From positions 1 through 45,013 of the forward strand of contig JAGIBF010000066.1 in assembly GCA_017744515.1 (NCBI GenBank): a stretch of 45,013 nt of DNA. The letters are read 5' to 3'. Within the stretch, counting starts at the first letter, position 1; each line of letters begins with the position of its first letter. This document shows, one piece after another, positions 1 through 6,500 of this stretch. A program made the position numbers and the translations under genes. This stretch comes from Niastella sp. GTDB taxonomy: Bacteria > Bacteroidota > Bacteroidia > Chitinophagales > Chitinophagaceae. The notes below the pieces were generated by a model. That model worked only from the letters and a program-made list of their open reading frames with translations, was not told the origin of the DNA and searched no databases.

Positions 1-4
1 GGCT

Positions 5-123
5 AATGTCGTTTAATTAAGCTTGTCACCCTGAGCTTGTCGAAGGGCTTTCAGGGAAAAAACATCTTTTAAAGAGGCTTCGACAAGCTCAGCCTGACAT
101 TCGTTCCTTAATTCAACGACATT
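5..123. repeat. Nested inverted-repeat intergenic element (REP/MITE-like)
   Basis: The outer arms at 5-21 and 107-123 are inverted copies of each other with 16 of 17 bases matching (AATGTCGTT[T/G]AATTAAG). Inside them lies a second inverted pair: GTCACCCTGAGCTTGTCGAAG at 25-45 and its near-complement ending at about 99. The inner arms belong to the same GTCA..CTGAGCTTGTCGAAG family that recurs at four places in the 31.9-36.7 kb region. The element sits immediately after the stop codon of the minus-strand lipoprotein and could serve as its transcription terminator. No flanking target duplication was recognised. Confidence 0.75.
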
Positions 124-126
124 GAT

Positions 127-1545
127 TTATTGGCAAATCCCTTGATTAGGATGTGAACCATAAACTGTAGTTCTTGTCATATTAGCAGGTAGGGACATTG
201 ATCGAATATCTTCCCCTAAATCTCCAGGATTATATCCTTCTCCATTATGCCAAACCCCTCTCGTAGCTGGCATACTAAATCCTGCCCTATTAAGCGCATT
301 GATAGCAAAAGTACTACAGTTATTAGTATTTAGATTATACTGAAACGAACCGAAATTTTCTTTTATAAAATCCAAAACACTAAAAAACTGACTGCTCGTC
401 ATTGTTATTGTCAATTTAATATCATAGCCCCTATATTGGTCATTATTGAAAACTCCACGATCAGACGGTGAGTATGGAGTTGCACCGTTTGCTGGATAAA
501 AACCAATATTACGTACAGTGGTCCGAGTGGGAGTTATTTGAGTTATAATTAGGTAGGTATGCCCTACATAAACGGGATTCTTATCATCACCAAATGGGTT
601 TTGTCCAGACCAAGGAGTACGACTTCCTGGCTCAGGTTGGCTGACACACAAGGATATCTGATAATGATATCCATCACCAGGCGAATTAGTAAAGCAATTA
701 AGATAGGTTTGAGCATCATTAATAGGAAAATCAGGTGAATAAATCATAAAACTATTATATACCGAATTCACATTTCCACCTCCTCCACTACTACTTGCTC
801 CTCCTCTTGTATAATCAGGCATCTCCAGTAACTTACTCGAAACAGTTGTAGCCGGAAAGAATGTTTCACATCTTATAAGCTCAGACCAATAGACGCCTTC
901 AGGATCGCCAGCTGAATAATTGTATCCTTCTGCATATATACAGATGGTTGTAGGAGACTGGAAAGTTGTTATCTGTAAGTCATTATGAATATCTACCGAC
1001 CTATCCATTCCCTTTTTAATAGCACCATCTGGTAATACCAAATATGAAGTAACAAAATTACCCTTCCAGTCTTCGATTAAAATATAGCCACTGAATTTGC
1101 TATTTTTATTTTGCAGACAAACACTATCTGGCAGATACGTAACAGCTTCGACTTTAAAGTCTCCATTTTTGACCTTATAAATAAACAGCTTTCGTATTTC
1201 ATTAATGGAGTACGATTTATTTTTTGCCAAATTACTTGACAAAAGAAATGATTTGCTATATCCAATTGGAACGACTATAGCCTCAACATTGGAAAACTGC
1301 TGCACTTCCGCATTTTCCCATTTTGGCCAATGATAAATGTGTTTTCGAGGTAACGTTATTTGATTCGCGGAAATAATACTATCAAAACCTTTGAATGATT
1401 CATATTCGAGCACCTCAAAATATCTTCTTGCATCACTGACTAAGTTAGTTAGCGAATTATTTTCTTGGTCTATTTCCTTTTTACAACTTATCATGCATAG
1501 TGCGCAAGTCAACAGAACGACGATTGAAAGAAACAAGTTTTTCAT
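127..1545 (-). CDS. Lipoprotein with permuted papain-like (LRAT/NlpC-type) signature
   Basis: A 472-aa protein with a lipoprotein signal peptide: hydrophobic residues 4-20 followed by MISC, with lipidation expected at Cys21. The middle (about 30-250) is not recognised. A Ser/Gly-rich linker at 249-258 leads into a C-terminal region with a conserved-looking GHTYLII block (His329) and NNCSTFA block (Cys410). The order His then Cys, with an Asn before the Cys, is what circularly permuted papain-fold hydrolases show (LRAT, some NlpC/P60 and DUF4105 proteins). A peptidase, amidase or acyltransferase on the cell surface is an inference. The gene is clearly more AT-rich than most neighbours. It lies 32 bp downstream of the Crp-like gene on the same strand, so the two may be co-transcribed. 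Which exact family it belongs to is uncertain. Confidence 0.75.
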   Translation of the reverse strand: MKNLFLSIVVLLTCALCMISCKKEIDQENNSLTNLVSDARRYFEVLEYESFKGFDSIISANQITLPRKHIYHWPKWENAEVQQFSNVEAIVVPIGYSKSFLLSSNLAKNKSYSINEIRKLFIYKVKNGDFKVEAVTYLPDSVCLQNKNSKFSGYILIEDWKGNFVTSYLVLPDGAIKKGMDRSVDIHNDLQITTFQSPTTICIYAEGYNYSAGDPEGVYWSELIRCETFFPATTVSSKLLEMPDYTRGGASSSGGGGNVNSVYNSFMIYSPDFPINDAQTYLNCFTNSPGDGYHYQISLCVSQPEPGSRTPWSGQNPFGDDKNPVYVGHTYLIITQITPTRTTVRNIGFYPANGATPYSPSDRGVFNNDQYRGYDIKLTITMTSSQFFSVLDFIKENFGSFQYNLNTNNCSTFAINALNRAGFSMPATRGVWHNGEGYNPGDLGEDIRSMSLPANMTRTTVYGSHPNQGICQ

Positions 1546-1577
1546 GGCATTGATTTATGGATTAATGCTACAGTAAC

Positions 1578-2147
1578 CTACAACTGCCCCTTTATCCTGC
1601 TCAAACTAATCTCAGTAATATCCAGGTAAGAAGCCAAATACTTCGCAGGGACCCGCTGCAACAACTCTGCATGATTATTAAGCAGCCACTCATACCGCTG
1701 CTTGCCGGTATGCATACGGATGGAATACAATTGCTCGCCCCAAAGCTTGTGGTAATGAATTGTGAGCACCCGGCCTATAAAGTTGAACTCCGGAAATTGT
1801 TGATAAATAAATTCCAACTCTTCAAAACTGATATAAAAGACTTGAGTGTCCTCCAACGCCTGGATCGATTCATAACTGGGCGTTTGAGTATAAAAACTTT
1901 CAATAGAAAAGACGACATCCCCTTCTTTCATGAACCACGACGAGACCTCGGCATCACTATCGTTTTTTACATAAAAGCACCGCAAAAGGCCAGAGACAAT
2001 AAAGCAAACATGCCGGCTCACAGATCCAGCCTTCAATAAATAATCTCTCTTAGTAATTTCCCGGCATCTAACATGATTTAACAAATATTCCCTTAACTCA
2101 TCCGACAATGGATGAATCGATTCCAAATGACGCAGAAGTATGTCCAT
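1578..2147 (-). CDS. Crp/Fnr-family transcriptional regulator
   Basis: A 189-aa protein, a usual length for the Crp/Fnr-like proteins common in Bacteroidota. Residues about 15-120 form a cyclic-nucleotide-binding-type beta barrel, recognisable from the run around GDVVFSIESFY and the early KAGSVSRHVCFIVSGLLRCFY. The C-terminal 40 residues hold a short helix-turn-helix ending in YLDITEISLSRIKGQL. The canonical cAMP phosphate-cassette residues are not obvious, so the ligand is unknown; many relatives have none. It reads away from the 11-bp-repeat array, which begins about 195 bp upstream, so it could bind the array, but that is only a positional suggestion. The start is the only good ATG before the domain. 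Confidence 0.88.
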   Translation of the reverse strand: MDILLRHLESIHPLSDELREYLLNHVRCREITKRDYLLKAGSVSRHVCFIVSGLLRCFYVKNDSDAEVSSWFMKEGDVVFSIESFYTQTPSYESIQALEDTQVFYISFEELEFIYQQFPEFNFIGRVLTIHYHKLWGEQLYSIRMHTGKQRYEWLLNNHAELLQRVPAKYLASYLDITEISLSRIKGQL

Positions 2148-2342
2148 AACGTCACATCAGATTTTACTTTAGTAGATGATAAAAGGAACAGGTTAAAGGG
2201 ATATCAAGAGCAAGCGCAGGCGGGATATTAATCGCCTAAATGTATAACAAAATGCCAATACAGAAATTAACATTTGTATAGTTTTTTGTCAACATTTCAA
2301 GTTGCGGTTTTACTTTACCGTACACTTATCTGATCATGCGCT

Positions 2343-2562
2343 CATATCACGCCCATATAGTTCTCATATGCGACCTATATACTTACTATATCAACTCCAT
2401 ATACCAGTCATATCCCACCCATATAACCTTCATATTGGTTCCATATACTTGTCATATCCCATCCATATCACACCCAGGGCTCCGGAAGGGTTCCGGCATA
2501 CCACATCCATATCACAGCCATATAAAGAGCATACAACATCCAGGCATCAGCCATATCACAAC
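2343..2562 (+). repeat. 11-bp-periodic CATAT array, 20 units
   Basis: Starting at 2343, every 11th base opens a 5-base block that is CATAT or a close variant, for 20 consecutive slots with no slip in register. Thirteen slots are exactly CATAT (2343, 2354, 2365, 2398, 2409, 2420, 2431, 2442, 2453, 2464, 2508, 2519, 2552). Two are TATAT (2376, 2387), two CATAC (2497, 2530), two CAGGG/CAGGC (2475, 2541) and one AAGGG (2486). The six bases between blocks differ from unit to unit (CACGCC, AGTTCT, GCGACC, ACTTAC, CAACTC and so on), but 17 of 20 end in a pyrimidine. This is therefore a constant seed with a variable hexamer, not a simple microsatellite. Eleven is close to one turn of B-DNA and equals one turn of an A-form helix. 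The array ends 81 bp before the -33 box of the downstream promoter. Function unknown. Confidence 0.95.
2482..2496. repeat. Perfect 6-bp inverted repeat inside the array
   Basis: CCGGAA at 2482-2487 and TTCCGG at 2491-2496 are perfect complements around a GGG loop. They fall inside two divergent array units (CAGGGCTCCGG and AAGGGTTCCGG) that match each other at 9 of 11 positions and keep the 11-bp register. Confidence 0.8.
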
Positions 2563-2643
2563 TGCATAAATGCAATGGCAAAAAAAGAAATATCAGAATA
2601 AAACGTCGATTTAAGAAAATAACAACCATATCGGAAAGGCGCA

Positions 2644-2676
2644 TTTGGAGACCAGCTATCGAACATAGTACGTTTG
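2644..2676 (+). promoter_or_regulatory. Bacteroidota-type promoter for the 256-aa gene
   Basis: TTTG at 2644-2647 and TACGTTTG at 2669-2676 match the -33 (TTTG) and -7 (TAnnTTTG) elements of the Bacteroidota primary sigma factor. The 21-bp spacer is at the long end. Transcription would begin near 2683, leaving a leader of roughly 50 nt before the ATG at 2732. If this promoter is used, the CATAT array lies upstream of the transcript and not inside its leader. Confidence 0.5.
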
Positions 2677-2731
2677 CTCTCACACGTTCGTCATGACAAC
2701 GTACATTCATTAACGTTTAAATTTAATTATC

Positions 2732-3502
2732 ATGCCAAAGCAAAAAGGAACACACAGGTTATTGGGCACCACCGGTGACATGACCTACCAGAAAACACAG
2801 GACGGTTATACCGCCAGGGAAAAAACACACATCAATGGCGATAAGATCAGAACCTCCGATGCTTATGCCCGTACGCGGGAAAACATGGCAGAATTCGGAC
2901 GATCAGGAAAAGCAAGCAAGCTGCTGCGCGCTGCGCTCTCCAAACTCATAAAGAATGGCGCAGATACCCGGATGACAAGCCGGCTCACCGGCACCTTTTC
3001 GCGTATCATAAAAACCGATCCGGTCAACGACAGGGGCCAGCGCGTCGTAACAGAAGGAAACATCTTACTGCTCGAAGCATTCGATTTCAATATCAATGCC
3101 GCACTGATTACCACCTTTGCAACGCCGGTTTCGTCTACGATCAATCGTACTACTGGAGTTTGCACCGTAAATATTTCCGCGGTCATTTTGAGTGAGATCG
3201 TAACCGCTCCGGAAGGCACAACACACCTGCGCATTGTAACAGGTGCGGCAGAGCTCGATTTTGAAAGGGAACATTATATTAGCGCCTTCAGCGCCAGCAG
3301 TGACCTGCCCGTTTCAAATGTGGAGACGCCTGCCCTCACCCTTACAGCCCAGGTAACAGCACAGTCGCAGCTCCCTTTGTTCTTGGTTATGGGTGTTCAG
3401 TTTATTCAGGTGGTCAACGGCAAAGTGTATCCGCTTAAAAACGGAGCATTCAATCCCCTCACCATCGTGAAGATCGACGCCCCTTTATCTGAAGAAATAT
3501 AG
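2732..3502 (+). CDS. Conserved Bacteroidota-type protein of unknown function, 256 aa
   Basis: There is no signal peptide and no membrane segment, so the protein should be cytoplasmic. Residues 1-105 are basic and polar, opening MPKQKGTHRLLGTTGDMTYQ, followed by RTRENMAEFGRSGKASKLLR and a helical stretch up to DRGQRVV. Residues about 110-256 look beta-rich and hydrophobic, with no cysteine pairs or catalytic motif visible. The opening and the RENxxEFGR-GKA block resemble a widespread unnamed family of Bacteroidota hypothetical proteins; I recall this from general familiarity and could not verify it. The start is supported by the AT-rich run directly before the ATG, as is usual in this phylum. 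The gene is followed after 208 bp by the 71-aa membrane protein and a shared terminator. A structural or phage-derived role is possible but unproven. Confidence 0.8.
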   Translation: MPKQKGTHRLLGTTGDMTYQKTQDGYTAREKTHINGDKIRTSDAYARTRENMAEFGRSGKASKLLRAALSKLIKNGADTRMTSRLTGTFSRIIKTDPVNDRGQRVVTEGNILLLEAFDFNINAALITTFATPVSSTINRTTGVCTVNISAVILSEIVTAPEGTTHLRIVTGAAELDFEREHYISAFSASSDLPVSNVETPALTLTAQVTAQSQLPLFLVMGVQFIQVVNGKVYPLKNGAFNPLTIVKIDAPLSEEI

Positions 3503-3710
3503 ATAAAGACCGTCAAAATAGTAGCGCTGCTATACACATGCCATTGCCTGCTTCCTGCCTGTATACATGGACAGCGTTTTCCCTGAACAGCAGATCACCG
3601 GGAAACAGTCACACAGGAACATCCTGAACCTGCGCAGGAAATAAGAATGGTAAATACAGGGTTAATGCCTGACGTAGCAAAACCATTTAATCACGATTAA
3701 AAACAGAGTT

Positions 3711-3926
3711 ATGAGTATTCAGGAAAGATTACAGAGTCCTACACCACCCTTCTTTGCCAGGTTGCGCAATTGGGGGTTGATCCTGGCAGCAGTGAGCGGA
3801 GCCATCCTCACAACGCCGGTAGCCTTACCAGCGATCATGGTCAAAATTGCCGGCTATGTTGCAGTAGCCGGCACGGTAGCCAGTGCAGTGGCACAAGCAG
3901 TGACCACACCCGGCCTGGAGGCATAG
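3711..3926 (+). CDS. Small two-helix membrane protein, 71 aa
   Basis: The first 20 residues are polar (MSIQERLQSPTPPFFARLRN). Two hydrophobic helices rich in Ala, Val and Gly follow, at about 22-43 and 46-66, separated by a short turn near Pro40/Ala41, with a short acidic C-terminus (GLEA). Size and topology resemble class II holins or small toxic membrane peptides, but no diagnostic motif supports that assignment. The gene is real by its position: an ATG after an AT-rich run, and a strong terminator 27 bp past the stop. It follows the 256-aa gene in the same direction, and the two probably act together. The 208-bp gap between them holds only a short dyad (TAATC-AC-GATTA, 3689-3700). Confidence 0.78.
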   Translation: MSIQERLQSPTPPFFARLRNWGLILAAVSGAILTTPVALPAIMVKIAGYVAVAGTVASAVAQAVTTPGLEA

Positions 3927-3952
3927 TAGCTGATAGCTGACAGCTTAAGCCG

Positions 3953-3990
3953 CCTCCCGCACACATAAAAAGGTGCGGGAGGATTTTAAA
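3953..3990 (+). terminator. Rho-independent terminator
   Basis: CCTCCCGCAC at 3953-3962 pairs perfectly with GTGCGGGAGG at 3973-3982 around a 10-nt A-rich loop, followed by ATTTTAAAA. It closes the 256-aa/71-aa gene pair. Confidence 0.8.
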
Positions 3991-4021
3991 ACTCGCTTCA
4001 CTTTGTTTTTTGCCATACAAC

Positions 4022-4047
4022 AAGTCCTGCATGTCTATGCAGGACTT
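4022..4047. terminator. Hairpin terminator after the minus-strand response regulator
   Basis: An 11-bp perfect stem (AAGTCCTGCAT, 4022-4032, with ATGCAGGACTT, 4037-4047) closes a GTCT loop. It lies 55 bp past the stop of the minus-strand LytTR gene. The T-tract on that side is weak, so termination is likely rather than certain. Confidence 0.6.
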
Positions 4048-4101
4048 TACTTTGCATGCAGCTAAACGGTATTTTCCTTCATATGACGAGCCGGCAGGAA
4101 T

Positions 4102-4818
4102 TTACAGCTGCCTGATCACATGCTTATAGCTCTTCCCCAATGGCAGCTCCCTGCCATTCTTCAGCCTGATCATATTGCCTTCTATATAGTGCACAAACTT
4201 CTTGTTGAGTATGTAAGATTTGTGGATGCGTATAAATGACTCGGGAGGCAGCTGCTCTTCAAAACTGCTTAAGGTACGCGGCGTCAGGAGGTATTTTTGA
4301 GCATCCCATATCTTTACGTAATTGCCCACACTCTCGAGGTAGTAGACCTCATCCAGCGCCAGCTGCACCTGCTTTTTATCAACCTTGATGTAGATGCTGG
4401 CGGGTTCACTGGCTACAGCAGGCTGCACGGGAGCGGTCGAAGTTTCTGCCTGCCTCTTCAACGTGTACAAGGCCAGCGCCCGGTTGGCAGCTTTCAGGAA
4501 ACGGTCGAACCTAAAAGGCTTCAACAGGTAATCGCACACTTCGAGGTCGAAGCTTTCGAGCGCATGCTCTTCAAACGCCGAAGTGATGATGACCAATGGC
4601 CGGTGCTGCAGGGTGCGCAAAAAATCCAGCCCGCTCAGCTTGGGCATGCGGATATCGAGGAAGATAAGGTCCACCGCCTGCGTGCTTAAAAAAGAAAGCG
4701 CTTCCGTGGCCAGGTAACACTGCCCCACCGGTTCCAGGAAAGGAACATCCTCCATGTATTTCAGGATTACCTGGTGAGCCAGCGGCTCATCATCCACGAT
4801 TAAGCAACGTATCTTCAT
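4102..4818 (-). CDS. LytTR-family response regulator
   Basis: A 238-aa protein with an N-terminal receiver domain (about 1-120): acidic pocket VDDE at 8-11, phosphoacceptor Asp55 in LIFLDIRMPK, Ser80 in IITSA and Lys100 in YLLKPF. A linker of about 20 residues leads to a C-terminal LytTR DNA-binding domain (about 140-238), recognised by IYIKVDKKQ, VYYLESVGNYVKI and SFIRIHKSYILN. The start overlaps the stop of the upstream histidine kinase by 4 bp (ATGA), so the two are translationally coupled and form a cognate pair. They diverge from the ABC transporter operon at 6501, a natural candidate target. Confidence 0.95.
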   Translation of the reverse strand: MKIRCLIVDDEPLAHQVILKYMEDVPFLEPVGQCYLATEALSFLSTQAVDLIFLDIRMPKLSGLDFLRTLQHRPLVIITSAFEEHALESFDLEVCDYLLKPFRFDRFLKAANRALALYTLKRQAETSTAPVQPAVASEPASIYIKVDKKQVQLALDEVYYLESVGNYVKIWDAQKYLLTPRTLSSFEEQLPPESFIRIHKSYILNKKFVHYIEGNMIRLKNGRELPLGKSYKHVIRQL

Positions 4819-6311
4819 GTCAGGTCCAGTTCCAGTTCAGCTTTAAATGTATGATTTTCTACCGCTGTTGTCAACAAGTGTTTACCCGGATAGAGCAAAG
4901 CCAGCCGTCGCTGCAGGTTGGTGAGCCCGATACCGGCCACAGTGCTCCTTTCCTCGAAAGAGTTGACGCAGGTAAGGCGCAGGCGATTAGCAGTAGTATG
5001 TAAACGGATATGCAGGAAAGCTTCATGCTCGGCAGGCTCGATGCCATGTTTGAACGCATTTTCCACCAGCACGATCAGCAGCAGCGGCGCTATGCGTGGC
5101 GTACCGGGCGCTATCTCCTGCATGAATTGTATATCCGGCTTGCGCTTTAGCCTGATCTGTTGCAGCCACATGAAATCTTCAAGGTATTTTACTTCTTCCT
5201 GCACCGTCACAGCAGGCTCCTTGGTTTTGTACAGCACATACCGGGTCAACTCAGACAGTTGCAATATGCTTTCAGAGGTTTGTTTGGATTGCGTGAGGCT
5301 CAGCGCATACAGGTTGTTCAGCGTATTGAAGAAGAAGTGAGGGTTCAGCTGCTGTTTCAGCAGGTCCAGCTCGGCCTGCGCTTTTTCTTTCTCCAGCGCC
5401 ATGATGCGGCTGTTTTGCCTGCTCCATTGCAGGGCCAGTACGACCGGGAGGCTCAGCAGGAGAATGATGATAGCACCACCTGCATGCTCCAATGCAAAGG
5501 GATTGGCCGCAAAGATATTCCCCAGCCTTCTATTCACGGGCAGCAACAGCAATAGTTGTGCAAACACCGGATAAGTAATGCTCACAACGGCAAGCCCCGC
5601 CACTATGTACACGATCAGCCCTTTGGGTTTCAGTACATGAGGCACCAGTACCCGGTTATTGATATAGTAGAAAAAATACCCGCAAAGGTACATGAACAGA
5701 AACTGCACCGTAAAGGCGAGGAACAGGCCAAAGTGTGCAAACAGTTTCCGCACATCAAACTCAAAACCTACCAGCAACCCTTCGGGCCTTTCATACTTCG
5801 GGTTACCCATGCTGGAGACGGCCATCACCGATAGGATCGCAGCAATCAGCAGCAGGCTGATGAGCAGCGACCGGTCGAGGCTCAGCCATTTCATCCATGG
5901 CCATTGCTGCATCCTTGTGCGCAGCCACGCAGCTGCCGTCAACAATAGCTCGAGCGACAGCGTGCATAGCAGACTGATGGGGGCCAGTCGCTGCCAGAGA
6001 GAGTTTACTTTGAACGATGTGGTGCAAATAAAGAACATGCCCCACAGGTACAGGCCAAAGCAGGCCAGCCAATACAACCAGTATCGATTGGCTGGCAGTG
6101 TTTCTTTCAGCCGTGGCTTGTACCAGGAGAAAAGAAGTATAGGCAACTGCACCACCACCAATACACCAAGGGCACCACAGTAATGCAGCCAGGTATAAAC
6201 CTGTTTATCCAGCAACTCGAAAATGGCTACCCAGCACAGGATGCCCATGTGCAGGAATGTCTCGTAATGCCTGTTGCAAAGTGTTGCTGTTTTATGGTGC
6301 CACCGTTTCAT
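4815..6311 (-). CDS. LytS-type sensor histidine kinase
   Basis: A 498-aa membrane protein. Residues 1-300 contain about seven to eight hydrophobic segments. They are followed by a short coiled coil (ALEKEKAQAELDLLKQ) and the His_kinase domain, with phosphoacceptor His325 in QLNPHFFFNTLNNL. An HATPase-type domain follows, with N-box VENAFKHGIEP and a G-box around GIGLTNLQRRLALLYP. No dedicated extracellular sensor domain is visible, so the signal may be read through the membrane region. It overlaps the response regulator by 4 bp. The 189-bp gap to the divergent ABC operon should contain both promoters, but I found no clean TTTG/TAnnTTTG pair there. Confidence 0.93.
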   Translation of the reverse strand: MKRWHHKTATLCNRHYETFLHMGILCWVAIFELLDKQVYTWLHYCGALGVLVVVQLPILLFSWYKPRLKETLPANRYWLYWLACFGLYLWGMFFICTTSFKVNSLWQRLAPISLLCTLSLELLLTAAAWLRTRMQQWPWMKWLSLDRSLLISLLLIAAILSVMAVSSMGNPKYERPEGLLVGFEFDVRKLFAHFGLFLAFTVQFLFMYLCGYFFYYINNRVLVPHVLKPKGLIVYIVAGLAVVSITYPVFAQLLLLLPVNRRLGNIFAANPFALEHAGGAIIILLLSLPVVLALQWSRQNSRIMALEKEKAQAELDLLKQQLNPHFFFNTLNNLYALSLTQSKQTSESILQLSELTRYVLYKTKEPAVTVQEEVKYLEDFMWLQQIRLKRKPDIQFMQEIAPGTPRIAPLLLIVLVENAFKHGIEPAEHEAFLHIRLHTTANRLRLTCVNSFEERSTVAGIGLTNLQRRLALLYPGKHLLTTAVENHTFKAELELDLT

Positions 6312-6500
6312 ACTTACCCGATCAAATGATAAAAGAACAGCACCCGTTCAGGCTGCACAAATTTTAATGATGAACGTACCATTTTTCATGATGTAAGTAA
6401 AGCGTTCCGGAAAACGGGCATTATAGGTCGTTGATCACTGCTTTACGCTCCTTGCCCATTGATAATTGCCGGGCTTGGGTGGGTCGGATATTTTCGTCCT

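Larger units (their letters stand above)
2148..2731. other. 584-bp gene-free region with repeat array and promoter
   Basis: No convincing gene lies between the divergently transcribed Crp-like gene and the 256-aa gene. The stretch contains the 11-bp CATAT array (2343-2562), a small perfect hairpin inside it (2482-2496), and a Bacteroidota-type promoter (2644-2676) for the gene at 2732. Bases 2148-2342 are AT-rich, with no structure I could name. The open frames across the array are explained by its composition, not by coding. Confidence 0.8.

Noticed and set aside
1671..2039. 122-aa frame opposite the Crp-like gene
   Set aside because: Shadow of a clearly recognisable coding region on the other strand; no domain or start signal.
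2343..2562. CRISPR array
   Set aside because: Repeats of 5 bp with 6-bp spacers are far too short, and no cas gene is present.
2302..2710. Open reading frames of 77-99 aa across the 11-bp array (both strands)
   Set aside because: An 11-bp period shifts frame every unit, so all frames stay open simply because the units lack stop triplets. The translations are His/Tyr/Ser/Ile-rich with no start signal or domain.
2732..3926. Prophage or phage-tail remnant
   Set aside because: Only two unrecognised genes, no integrase, terminase, portal or attachment repeats; kept as a possibility in the findings, not as an annotation.
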